From: Inquilinus sp052078665
GTDB lineage: Bacteria > Pseudomonadota > Alphaproteobacteria > DSM-16000 > Inquilinaceae
Length of the DNA: 64,000 nucleotides
NCBI RefSeq assembly: GCF_052078665.1
Contig: NZ_JBQJIK010000004.1
Span: 84,122-148,121, forward strand
Reading direction: 5' to 3'
Of the stretch, positions 49,161 to 56,571 are shown piece after piece (within the stretch, counting starts at the first letter, position 1; each line of letters starts with the position of its first letter). Under the pieces are notes generated by a model. It saw only the letters and a list, made by a program, of their open reading frames with translations, did not search any database and was not told the origin of the DNA. The position numbers were made by a program, and so were the translations under genes.

Positions 49161-50183
49161 TCAACCCGTGGACCGGACTTCCCGGATCCGGGTGCCGAAC
49201 GCCTCCAGCCGCCGCACCATCTCGGCCGGGTCGAGCAGGGTTTCCGGCAGGTGCAGCCCGGGTGCCGCGGGCGCGCCGCCGGCCAGGCCCAGCAGCCGCT
49301 CGACGGCGGAGGCGATGCCCAGCGCCGTCAGCGGCGCCTGGCCCTCGGGATGCACCAGCTCGTGCCGGCTGCGCCCAGCCGTGCCGTCCGGGCGCTCGCC
49401 GGCGATCTCGATCGCGATCTCGGTCGAGAAGGGCTCACCGCGCCGGCGGCTGGCCGACTGGGAATAGGCGAGGTCGAGCCGGATCGAGCGGGCCTCGGTC
49501 GCGGCCGCCAAGCTGACCACATCCATCGGCGAATAGGCCTGGGCCGGCAGCTCGACGCCGTCGACGCTGCGGTAGGTGGCGGCCGCCTCCTCGCCGCCGA
49601 TCCAGCGCCAGTGCCCGTCCTGCAGCACCTGGACCCGGGTGGTGGCGGTGACGATGCGGTCGTAATCGGCGGCGGCGGCCGGCCCGCCCATGTCCTGCTC
49701 GTCCAGCAGGGCGCCGATCCGGATGCTGTCGACGCGCCGGAATGACCGGGCGAAATGCAGAGTCGGAAACAGCGCCGCTCCGGCCAGCCAGTGGCTGGCC
49801 AGCAGCACCGGCGCGGTCGGCCGGTGGATCGCCTGCGCCACCTCCGGCCCGATCTCGAACACGGCGCTGGAGGTGCCGACATAGGGCACGCCGCGGGCCT
49901 GGGCGAAGCGCAGCGAATTGAGGGTGGAATCCTTGACGAAGACGGCGATGGCGCCGAACGCCCGGTCCGGCTGGCCCAGATCGGGCCGCTCCAGGTCGAT
50001 CGCCGCGGCGTCGGCGCCGCCGATCTCGCGGGCCACCGCCTCGGCCTTGGCCAGGTCGCGGCCGCCGATGGTGATCGGCAGCTCCGGCTGCAGCCGCCGC
50101 AGCGTCCTGGCGGCGCGAGCGCCGACGACGCCCGATCCGCCGATGATGAGAACTGGTTTCTGCTGGGTCGCGGGCATTACCAT
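49161..50183 (-). CDS. Saccharopine-dehydrogenase-like NAD(P)-binding protein
   Basis: A 340-residue oxidoreductase-like protein. IIGGSGVVGARAARTL near residue 13 is the Rossmann fingerprint, TIGGRDLAKAEAVA near 37 is the second part, and the C-terminal half is a catalytic-like domain without clear catalytic residues. Similar proteins are short relatives of saccharopine dehydrogenase of unknown role. It is divergent from the TetR gene at 50310, with a perfect palindrome between, so it is probably controlled by that repressor. Confidence 0.78.
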   Translation of the reverse strand: MVMPATQQKPVLIIGGSGVVGARAARTLRRLQPELPITIGGRDLAKAEAVAREIGGADAAAIDLERPDLGQPDRAFGAIAVFVKDSTLNSLRFAQARGVPYVGTSSAVFEIGPEVAQAIHRPTAPVLLASHWLAGAALFPTLHFARSFRRVDSIRIGALLDEQDMGGPAAAADYDRIVTATTRVQVLQDGHWRWIGGEEAAATYRSVDGVELPAQAYSPMDVVSLAAATEARSIRLDLAYSQSASRRRGEPFSTEIAIEIAGERPDGTAGRSRHELVHPEGQAPLTALGIASAVERLLGLAGGAPAAPGLHLPETLLDPAEMVRRLEAFGTRIREVRSTG

Positions 50184-50241
50184 GGCTCCTGATGAGGCGC
50201 GGACCGGACGGCCCCTTGCCGTCGGCTGCCGGAACCTACAT

Positions 50242-50262
50242 TTGGTAAGTTACCAACGGTAA
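50242..50262. promoter_or_regulatory. Palindromic operator, TetR / saccharopine-like promoter
   Basis: TTGGTAA G TTACCAA is a perfect 15-base palindrome (50242-50256); the overlapping TTACC-AAC-GGTAA (50250-50262) adds a second half-site. A typical TetR-type operator in a divergent region. Confidence 0.6.
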
Positions 50263-50309
50263 TTTCAAGACCGGGATCGGATCCCCGGCCGAGGAGTGCG
50301 GATCAGGAG

Positions 50310-50897
50310 ATGAGCCCAGCCCCTGCCAGGAAGCTGCCCAAGGCGGAGCGGCGCGACCAGCTGCTCGACACCGCGCTGGCGATCGTGCGCGAGGAGGGCA
50401 CCGACGCGCTGACCCTCGGCCATCTCGCCGAGCGCGCCGGCGTCAGCAAGCCGATCGCCTATGAGCATTTCGGCACCCGCTCCGGGCTGCTGATCGCCCT
50501 CTATGAGCGCATCGACGACCAACAGGTGGCGGCGCTGCTGCAGGCCCTCGAGCGCACGCCGCGGCGACTGGAGGACGTCGCCCGGGTGATGAGCGACGCC
50601 TACATGACCTGCTACCTCACCTGCGGGCCGGAGGCGCATGCCATCACCGCCGCGCTGAGCGGCGACGGGCAGATGGAGGCGTTCCATCAGCGGCTGCTCG
50701 ATCGCTATGTCGCCTTCTACCAGGAGGCGCTGGCGCCGTATTCGGCCCTGCCGCCCGACGCGCTGCACCTGCGCTGCGTCGGCCTGATCGGCGCAGCGGA
50801 GGCGATCTCGCGCGACATGCTGCGCGGCCGGGCGGACGGGGCCAGGGCGACGGAGGCCCTGGCGGCGCTGATCGTCGGCGGGCTGGCGAAGGGCTAG
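50310..50897 (+). CDS. TetR family regulator
   Basis: A 195-residue regulator with HTH GHLAERAGVSKPIAYEHFGTRSGLL near 45 (split around the turn) and a helical ligand domain. It probably represses the divergent gene at 49161-50183 and itself via the palindrome at 50242. The start ATG at 50310 follows AGGAG. The ligand is unknown. Confidence 0.85.
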   Translation: MSPAPARKLPKAERRDQLLDTALAIVREEGTDALTLGHLAERAGVSKPIAYEHFGTRSGLLIALYERIDDQQVAALLQALERTPRRLEDVARVMSDAYMTCYLTCGPEAHAITAALSGDGQMEAFHQRLLDRYVAFYQEALAPYSALPPDALHLRCVGLIGAAEAISRDMLRGRADGARATEALAALIVGGLAKG

Positions 50898-50904
50898 CCC
50901 GGCC

Positions 50905-51483
50905 TCACTCGCCGCTGCGGTCGGCGCCCAGCAGGCGGATCGAGCTGGCCTGCGGGCCCATCGGGCCCTCGCCGGTGGCCAGGGTCAGATGCACCATCAT
51001 GCCGGTCGTCAGCTCGTCGAAGCGGCCGTCGACCACGGCGTTGCGGGTGAAATACAGGCTGCCGGCCTGCTTCGCCTCGACGAAGCCGTAGTTCCGCTCC
51101 GGGAACAGGCGGGAGATCGTGCCGGTCTCGCCGGCCGCCTCATGCGCCTTGACCTCGCCCTGGATGATGCGGGCCGCCTCGTCCAGCTTGCGCTCGACCA
51201 CGTCGAAGCTGCGGTTGACCACCGCGGCATGGTCCCGCGGGTTGCGACGCTCCTCCATGTCCTTGACCACGACCATGGGCTTGCCAGGGATCTCGGCCTC
51301 GACCGAGATGCCGAGCGGCGGCCGCGCGCCCTGGGCGCTGCGATGGGGAGCCTCGATCACCACGCGGCAGCCGATCAGGTTGGGGTAGAGGCGGTCGAGC
51401 CGGCCGACGCGGTCGCGCACGATCGACTTCACCGCCTCCGATCCTTCGATGTTCTTGAACGAGAGCTGTAACGGCTTCTGCAT
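50905..51483 (-). CDS. Hibernation-factor (RaiA/HPF-like) domain fused to a cold-shock domain
   Basis: A 192-residue fusion. Residues 1-105 resemble the ribosome hibernation fold (LQLSFKNIEGSEAVKSIV, then VVVKDMEERRNPRD), and residues about 118-185 form a cold-shock RNA-binding domain with RNP-like YGFVE and LYFTRNAV. HPF blocks ribosomes in stationary phase; CSD binds single-stranded RNA. Together it could bring RNA to stalled ribosomes (inference). The ATG at 51483 has GGAGGCCC upstream. A stress-type protein. Confidence 0.85.
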   Translation of the reverse strand: MQKPLQLSFKNIEGSEAVKSIVRDRVGRLDRLYPNLIGCRVVIEAPHRSAQGARPPLGISVEAEIPGKPMVVVKDMEERRNPRDHAAVVNRSFDVVERKLDEAARIIQGEVKAHEAAGETGTISRLFPERNYGFVEAKQAGSLYFTRNAVVDGRFDELTTGMMVHLTLATGEGPMGPQASSIRLLGADRSGE

Positions 51484-51590
51484 GTCGGGCCTCCATCGAT
51501 CCGGTCCGGGGGGCTTGTCGCCTTCCCTTTGCGAACCGCCCTGGGCGGCCGGGAGTTCCCCGGCCGCGACCGGATGCGCGGAGGCCGAAG

Positions 51591-52085
51591 TCAGGCAGCG
51601 GCCGGCCAACGCCAGGCGAGGATGAAGCAGGCGGCGGCCGCCAGGCCGGTTGCCGTGCGCACGTGGTTCCAGGTGGTCCAGGTCGACAGGTAGCGGGCCC
51701 AGACGGCGGCTCCTTCGGCGCTGGCCGGATCGACCGCCGCGAGCGCGTTGTTCAACGGCACGTTGCCCGTCATCGTCACCACGATGTTGCCGACGAGGTA
51801 GAGCACGGTCCCGGCCAGCACCAGGGTGGGATGGGGGCCGGACCAGCCGAACAGGGCTCCGATGCCGACGATGAGGCACAGCACCGCCGTGCCCATGAAG
51901 GCGGCCATGAACACCGGGTTGATCACCACGATGTTGATCGACTGCATGGCGGCGATGCCCTGCGGCGCCGGCAGGCGGGCGAGGGCGCCCATCACGAAGG
52001 TCGAGAAGGCGAAGAAGATGCCGCCGACCAGGCCGGAGCCCAGCGCCGACGGCAAGACCATGACCGACATCAGGCGTTCGCCCAT
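51591..52085 (-). CDS. DUF1772 membrane protein
   Basis: A 164-residue protein of the DUF1772 (anthrone oxygenase-like) family, with four hydrophobic segments and the marks VGGIFFAFSTFVMGAL near 25, SINIVVINPVFMAAFMG near 50, and GNVPLNNALAAVD near 110. Some fungal members oxidise anthrones; bacterial ones are mostly unassigned. It is 44 bases after the NmrA-like gene, so in the TetR-controlled unit. Confidence 0.8.
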   Translation of the reverse strand: MGERLMSVMVLPSALGSGLVGGIFFAFSTFVMGALARLPAPQGIAAMQSINIVVINPVFMAAFMGTAVLCLIVGIGALFGWSGPHPTLVLAGTVLYLVGNIVVTMTGNVPLNNALAAVDPASAEGAAVWARYLSTWTTWNHVRTATGLAAAACFILAWRWPAAA

Positions 52086-52129
52086 CTCAGCTCTCCATCG
52101 TCAACGGGGCAGGGGAGGGACCCGGCGGC

Positions 52130-52978
52130 TCAGCCGGCCCAGGCGCCGGATGCGGCGGCGTCGCGCGCATAATCGGCGAAATCCTTCGGTGCGCGGCCCA
52201 GCGCGCGCTGCACGCCGTCGGTCGGATAGGCGTTGCGGCCGTCCAGCACCGTGGTGAGCAGGTAGAGCAGAAGCTCGGTGAAATCGGCCGGGGTGCCCTG
52301 CTGCGCCAGCATCGTCGCGAAATCCTCCGCCGGCACCCAGGTGTAGCGGACCGGCCGGCCGGAGGCCCGGGCGATCTCGGCGGTCGCCTCGGCGAAGGTC
52401 AGGAGCCGCGGGCCGGTCACCTCGTAGAGCTGGCCGACATGGCCGTCCTCGGTCAGGGCCGCGACCACGACATCGGCGATGTCGTCGGCATCGACGAAGG
52501 GCTCTCCGACATCGCCGGCCGGCAGCGCGATCTCGCCCGCCAGAATGCCGTCCCGCACCACGCCCTCGCTGAAGTTCTGGCAGAACCAGCTGGCCCGCAC
52601 GATGGTCCAGTCGGCGCCGGATTCCTGCAGCACCTGCTCGGCCTGCTGCGCCTCCTCCTCGCCCCGGCCGGACAGCAGCACCAGCCGGCGGACGTCCTGC
52701 GCCAGGGCCTGGCCGACCAGGGCGCGGACCGCCTCGGGCGCCCCCGGTGCGGCCAGATCCGGATAATAGGTGATGTAGGCCGCGCCGACGCCGTCCAGCG
52801 CCGCGGCCCAGCCGGACGGATCCTCCCAGTCGAAGGCGGGGTTGGCGGAGCGCGAGCCGATCCGGACCGGGACGCCACGCGCCGCCAGGCGCTCGGCGAC
52901 GCGGCGGCCGGTCTTGCCGGTGCCGCCGACGACCAGGACCGGTTTGCGCTCTTGCATCGAACTCGCCGACGGGGCCAT
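52130..52978 (-). CDS. NmrA-like NAD(P)-binding oxidoreductase
   Basis: A 282-residue Rossmann protein: LVVGGTGKTGRRVAERL near 17 and the NmrA/QOR2-type sequence RRLVLLSGRGEEEAQQ near 90; ASWFCQNFSEG near 125 is a familiar block. The family holds azoreductase-like and sensor proteins. The start at 52978 or a few codons in (Met at residue 8) are possible. Divergent from the TetR gene and followed by DUF1772; regulation through the nested palindrome is likely. Confidence 0.85.
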   Translation of the reverse strand: MAPSASSMQERKPVLVVGGTGKTGRRVAERLAARGVPVRIGSRSANPAFDWEDPSGWAAALDGVGAAYITYYPDLAAPGAPEAVRALVGQALAQDVRRLVLLSGRGEEEAQQAEQVLQESGADWTIVRASWFCQNFSEGVVRDGILAGEIALPAGDVGEPFVDADDIADVVVAALTEDGHVGQLYEVTGPRLLTFAEATAEIARASGRPVRYTWVPAEDFATMLAQQGTPADFTELLLYLLTTVLDGRNAYPTDGVQRALGRAPKDFADYARDAAASGAWAG

Positions 52979-52989
52979 GATCCTCTCCT

Positions 52990-53035
52990 AATGTGAGTGT
53001 TTATCATGTTTGAAAATGTGATAATCTCTCACATT
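52990..53035. promoter_or_regulatory. Nested palindrome, TetR/NmrA divergent promoter
   Basis: Outer arms AATGTGAG (52990-52997) and CTCACATT (53028-53035) are perfect, and the inner arms TTATCA (53001-53006) and TGATAA (53019-53024) are perfect with equal spacing. The 46-base symmetric element in an AT-rich gap is a strong operator candidate. Confidence 0.65.
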
Positions 53036-53068
53036 CGTCGCGTCAAGTGGAATCCCGAAGGAACCGTC

Positions 53069-53713
53069 ATGGCCACCGCCAGCCCTGCCAACCCCGCCGA
53101 TCCGGCGGGCTCACTGCGCCGGGCGCCGAGCCAGCGCCGCAGCCGCGAGCGGGTGGAGCGGATCCTGGCGGTGGCGACCGGGCTGATCGCGGCGCAGGGC
53201 AGCGACGCGCTGCGCATGGCCGAGGTGGCGGCGAAGGCCGGCATCTCGATCGGCTCTCTGTACCAGTACTTTCCGGACAAGGCGGCGATCATCCGCACCC
53301 TGGCCGAGCGCATCAACGCCGAGGGGCGGGCCTGCATCGAAGACGGGCTGCGGGACGTGCGCGACGCCGCCGGGCTGCGCGACGCCTTCGGCCGGCTGGT
53401 CGACACTTATTACGGGCTGTTCCTGGCCGAGCCGGTGATGCGCGACATCTGGTCGGGCCTGCAGGCCGACAAGGGGCTGCGCGAGATCGACCTCGAGGAC
53501 AGCCGGATCAACGGCCGGGTCCTGGCCGAGGTCCTGGCCCGGATCGACCCCGGCGCCGACCGGGCCGGGCAGTTCACCCGCGCCTTCCTGGTGATGCAGC
53601 TGGGTGAGGCGACGATGCGGCTGGCCATCTCGGTCGGCCGCGACGAGGGCGACGCGCTGGTCGAGGGCTACAAGCGCATGGCGCTGCGCGAGCTGGCGGC
53701 GGGCCAGGGATGA
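53069..53713 (+). CDS. TetR family regulator
   Basis: A 214-residue TetR. The HTH (AEVAAKAGISIGSLYQYFPDK, near residue 55) is typical of the AcrR group. It likely represses the divergent NmrA-like and DUF1772 genes. The ATG at 53069 with GAAGGAACC is chosen; a frame upstream to 52997 overlaps the operator and is unlikely. N-terminal 30 residues are Pro/Ala/Arg-rich. Followed after 97 bases by the toxin-like gene. Confidence 0.85.
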   Translation: MATASPANPADPAGSLRRAPSQRRSRERVERILAVATGLIAAQGSDALRMAEVAAKAGISIGSLYQYFPDKAAIIRTLAERINAEGRACIEDGLRDVRDAAGLRDAFGRLVDTYYGLFLAEPVMRDIWSGLQADKGLREIDLEDSRINGRVLAEVLARIDPGADRAGQFTRAFLVMQLGEATMRLAISVGRDEGDALVEGYKRMALRELAAGQG

Positions 53714-53741
53714 AGGGCGACGCGGTGGCTTGCAGTTGCCA

Positions 53742-53770
53742 TTGAAGAGGCTTCTGACACGCCTTAGTAT
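53742..53770 (+). promoter_or_regulatory. Probable sigma70-type promoter of the toxin-Shedu unit
   Basis: TTGAAG (53742-53747) and TAGTAT (53765-53770) are 17 bases apart, 40 bases before the start of the toxin-like gene. This is the best promoter in that gap and shows the module is transcribed by itself rather than from the TetR gene. Confidence 0.5.
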
Positions 53771-53810
53771 TTTGTCTGATCGTGGTCGATACGGTCGGAG
53801 CAGGTGGGAA

Positions 53811-54110
53811 ATGAGATTGGAATGGGATTTTGCCGCAGAGGCATACCTTGACCAGCTCCCTTCGACGGAGCGGGCGAAGGTGCTGCACGCTGTTGAGCAG
53901 CTTCCGACGACGTGGGACAGCCTTGACGGCACCCGCCTGAAGCGACTCATGGGCAATCAGAATGATCTTTACTCGTTGCACGTCGGTTCTGATTTGCGGG
54001 TTTTGGTTCAAAGACAAGGTGACGTGATAACCGTCGTCGACGTTATCCGAAGAAGTCAACTTGAGGGGTTGCGCAGAGCCGCAAGGCTGCGCCAAGCTTG
54101 GCCAGGATGA
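53811..54110 (+). CDS. RelE/ParE-superfamily toxin-like protein
   Basis: A 99-residue protein. LEWDFAAEAYLDQLPSTER at the N-terminus, RLKRLMGNQNDLYSLHVGSDLRVLVQRQ in pieces (about 43-70) and VVDVIRRSQLE near 74 match the beta-sheet and helix order of RelE/ParE toxins, in which the Arg of the R(v/l)L segment is important. No antitoxin ORF is found in the 97 bases upstream. Its stop overlaps the next gene in ATGA, so the partner is the Shedu-like protein. Lower GC than the neighbours. Whether it cleaves mRNA or hits gyrase is unknown. Confidence 0.65.
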   Translation: MRLEWDFAAEAYLDQLPSTERAKVLHAVEQLPTTWDSLDGTRLKRLMGNQNDLYSLHVGSDLRVLVQRQGDVITVVDVIRRSQLEGLRRAARLRQAWPG

Positions 54111-54748
54111 AGTCGTTTGTGCCACTCAGTCTTGACCCATCCGTCCTGAATCAAAATCTGACTGAGTTGGAAACGCTTCTTTCCTTGGACGCTTCGCTGA
54201 GGGAACGAGATCAGGTATTGCCATTCTTTAAAGCGAGGCCGCATCTCTGTGCCGCGCTCGGTCTCACTAATAATGCCGTTGAGTTGCCTGATCGATGGGC
54301 AAGTGAGCTGGATTTATTTGGCGACTTTGCATGTGATGTCGCTGCTGGCGATAGCGAAGCCAATGCCTACACATTGGTCGAATTTGAGGACGCACAGGAG
54401 CTCAGCATTTTTTCCAGACTCAAGGCCGGCAAGACGATGAAGCAGTGGTCGCGACGCTTCGAGCGAGGATTCTCCCAGCTTGTCGATTGGGCATGGAGGC
54501 TATCGGCTGAGGGGGAGTCATCAGCGGCCATTCGCAGGATCTTTGGTGATGATAATCCGACCATCCACCTGTTGCTCGTGATTGGCCGCGATGCCGACCT
54601 GACCAAAGATGACCTCGCAAGGTTGCGATGGCGAGCTCAGCACACGTCCCTGGGCCATTTCAGGATGTCATGTTTCACTTTCGACGGCCTGTTGCACTCG
54701 ATTCGACGCCGACTCTTGTTGTCGGCCCAGCCTTCGAACATGGCTTGA
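54107..54748 (+). CDS. Shedu-family (DUF4263) defence protein
   Basis: A 213-residue protein. The SduA-type nuclease core is visible as ASELDLFGDFACDV (Glu-67, Asp-73), then LVEFEDAQELSIF (Glu-92, Glu-94) and FSQLVDWAWRL with Gln-124; IHLLLVIGRDADLT and MSCFTFDGLL complete the DUF4263 C-terminal fold. Shedu proteins are PD-(D/E)xK nuclease systems that protect against phage. The usual Lys of ExK is Glu here, so chemistry may differ. It starts at 54107 by ATGA overlap with the toxin-like gene, and its end is about 90 bases from the 3' end of tRNA-Leu. Confidence 0.7.
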   Translation: MKSFVPLSLDPSVLNQNLTELETLLSLDASLRERDQVLPFFKARPHLCAALGLTNNAVELPDRWASELDLFGDFACDVAAGDSEANAYTLVEFEDAQELSIFSRLKAGKTMKQWSRRFERGFSQLVDWAWRLSAEGESSAAIRRIFGDDNPTIHLLLVIGRDADLTKDDLARLRWRAQHTSLGHFRMSCFTFDGLLHSIRRRLLLSAQPSNMA

Positions 54749-54839
54749 TATAGAACAGCCAGACGTCGCTCACCGCCCGCAGTTGTGCCCTCGACCGCAA
54801 GCCGGTCGATCAGGCGACATTTGCAATATCTCAGGAAGC
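54749..54839. other. Gap between Shedu gene and tRNA-Leu
   Basis: About 90 bases with no gene. The sequence next to the tRNA 3' end shows no direct repeat of the tRNA end that I could find on the other side of the module, so no att pair was recovered. Confidence 0.4.
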
Positions 54840-54926
54840 TGGTGCGGGCGGTCGGGGTCGAACCGACACTCTGTCACCAGAACTGGATTTTGAGTCCAGC
54901 GCGTCTGCCAATTCCGCCACGCCCGC
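54840..54926 (-). tRNA. tRNA-Leu (anticodon CAA)
   Basis: On the minus strand the acceptor GCGGGCG pairs with CGCCCGC at the 3' end, followed by encoded ACCA. The D-arm has AATTGGCAGACG, the anticodon stem CTGGA/TCCAG holds the 7-base loop CTCAAAA giving anticodon CAA, a longer variable arm follows, and the T-arm is GTCGG-TTCGACC-CCGAC. Leu with UUG codon. tRNA-Leu genes are frequent integration sites for mobile DNA. Confidence 0.93.
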
Positions 54927-54979
54927 GCGGGGCCGCATCATAGGCAGCGGCGGACTCCCGTCAATGAAATTGCGGAGGC

Positions 54980-55471
54980 TCACCCTTCGGTGCCGGCGGT
55001 CGGCAGGGCGAGCCCGGTCTTGACCGCGTCGAACACGAAATGGGTGTCGAAGCGCTTGATGTTCGGGTCGGTCATGAACAGCCGGTCGACGGCCTCGCGG
55101 CAGGCCCGCATGCCGGTGACGGCGAGGATCGCCAGATAGTCCCGGCTGCCGGCCAGGTCATAGCATTGCTGCACCTCCGGCGCCGCCCGCATGCGGTCCT
55201 TGAAAGCGCGGTGCAGGGCGACCGATTCCTGCTCCAGCGTCACGAACACCGCGGCCAGCACGACGCCGTCGAAGCGGCCGGGATCGAGCACCGCGATCTG
55301 GCGCAGCAGCAGGCCGTCGGCGCGGTAGCGGGCGATCCGGCGCTGCACCGCGCTGGGCGACAGGCCGACCATGTCGCCCAGCTCCTCCAACGTCCGGCCG
55401 CTGTCGGCCTGCAGCAGCGCCAGCAGCTTGTGGTCGAGTCGGTCGAGAACCGGGGCGGGCTTGGTGCTCAT
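54980..55471 (-). CDS. Lrp/AsnC family regulator
   Basis: A 163-residue regulator with N-terminal HTH (LDHKLLALLQADSGRTLEELG, LSPSAVQRRIARYRADGLL) and a C-terminal RAM/AsnC ligand domain. It binds amino acids and controls neighbouring catabolic genes. It is divergent from the PLP enzyme at 55562, so it likely regulates it. The start ATG at 55471 agrees with MSTKPAP. The stop lies 53 bases from the tRNA. Confidence 0.88.
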   Translation of the reverse strand: MSTKPAPVLDRLDHKLLALLQADSGRTLEELGDMVGLSPSAVQRRIARYRADGLLLRQIAVLDPGRFDGVVLAAVFVTLEQESVALHRAFKDRMRAAPEVQQCYDLAGSRDYLAILAVTGMRACREAVDRLFMTDPNIKRFDTHFVFDAVKTGLALPTAGTEG

Positions 55472-55496
55472 GCAAGAATTTTGCGTCGACGTGCAC
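55471..55496. promoter_or_regulatory. Possible Lrp operator
   Basis: GCAA-GAATT-TTGC (55472-55484) followed by GTCGAC and GTGCAC; two small palindromes in the 90-base divergent gap. A possible Lrp binding site and promoter. Confidence 0.3.
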
Positions 55497-55561
55497 GAGA
55501 TTTCAACAACAGCCGGACCGGTGCCGGCTAGAGTCCCGGCAGCTCAACCGGGAGACGACCC

Positions 55562-56530
55562 ATGGAATCGCAGGCCCGACTGCCCATCACACCGCAGCAG
55601 ATTCTCGCCGCCCGGGCCGCGATCGACCCGGTGTTCCTCGATTCGCCGGCGATGCGGCATGGCGCGCTGGACGACGCGCTGGGCTGCGCCTGCCTGCTGA
55701 AGGTCGAGACGCTGAACCCGATCCGCTCCTTCAAGGGGCGCGGCACCGAGGCGGTGATGGCGGCGCTGGAGCCGCGCCCGGCCGCGGTGGTCGCCACCTC
55801 CAGCGGCAATTTCGGCCAGGGGCTGGCGCGGGCCGCCGCCCGGCGCGGCATCGCCGCCACCATCCTGGCGCCGGCCTGGGCCAACCCGCTGAAGCTGGAG
55901 GCGATGCGCCGGCTCGGCGCCACGGTGCGGCTGGCCGGGCCGAAGGACGGGGCCGGCAAGGACCTGGCGCGCCGGATCGCGGCAGAGACCGGGGCGCTGT
56001 TCATCGAGGATGGCGGCCATCCGGTGATCGCCGCCGGCGCTGGCGTGATCGCGCAGGAGCTGACCGCCGCCGGCCACGAGATCGACGACGTCGTCTTGCA
56101 GATCGGCGACGGCGCGCTGGCGACCGGCATCGGCTCCTGGTTCAAGGCCCAGGCGCCGGCGGTCAGGATCGTCGGCGTGGTGGCGCGCGGGGCGCCGGCC
56201 ATGGCGCAATCCTTCGCCGCAGGGCGGGCGATCGACACGCCGGGCACCGACACCATCGCCGACGGCATGGCGATCAGCCGGCCGGTGCCCTCGGCGGTGG
56301 CGCAGCTGCGCGCCTGCGTCGACGAGATCCTGCTGGTCGACGACGATGCCATCCTCGACGCGGCACGGCTGCTGCTGCGCAGCGCCGGGGTGCTGGCGGA
56401 ACCCTCCGGCGCCGCCGGCCTGGCCGCGGTGATGACGAATCGCGACCGCTTCGCCGGCTGCCGGGTGGCGACGGTGATCACCGGCAGCAATCTCGACGCC
56501 GCCTTCCAGGCCCGGCTGCTGGGCGGCTGA
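55562..56530 (+). CDS. Threonine/serine dehydratase-like PLP enzyme
   Basis: A 322-residue fold-type II PLP enzyme. The Schiff base lysine is in RSFKGRGTEAVMAAL near 55, SSGNFGQGLARAAARRGI near 80 binds PLP phosphate, and EPSGAAGLAAV near 294 is the C-terminal part. The glycine loop is GDGALATGIGSW instead of GGGGL. It resembles threonine deaminase or serine/threonine dehydratase without a regulatory domain. The Lrp regulator is divergent. Catabolic rather than biosynthetic is likely. Confidence 0.85.
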   Translation: MESQARLPITPQQILAARAAIDPVFLDSPAMRHGALDDALGCACLLKVETLNPIRSFKGRGTEAVMAALEPRPAAVVATSSGNFGQGLARAAARRGIAATILAPAWANPLKLEAMRRLGATVRLAGPKDGAGKDLARRIAAETGALFIEDGGHPVIAAGAGVIAQELTAAGHEIDDVVLQIGDGALATGIGSWFKAQAPAVRIVGVVARGAPAMAQSFAAGRAIDTPGTDTIADGMAISRPVPSAVAQLRACVDEILLVDDDAILDAARLLLRSAGVLAEPSGAAGLAAVMTNRDRFAGCRVATVITGSNLDAAFQARLLGG

Positions 56531-56571
56531 TCGCGACATTTGGGCGCTAGGCGGCGCATCGCCCGCGCGGC

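Noticed and set aside
53714..53810. Search for a short antitoxin ORF before the toxin-like gene
   Set aside because: No start with a plausible frame and ribosome site; the gap looks like promoter and leader.
54098..54106. TTG start three codons earlier for the Shedu-like gene
   Set aside because: The ATG overlaps the toxin stop in the usual ATGA coupling; the TTG has no advantage.
53714..54839. Attachment-site duplication of the tRNA-Leu 3' end
   Set aside because: I looked for the last tRNA bases on the far side of the toxin-Shedu pair and found no copy, and no integrase is present, so integration is only suggested by position and composition.
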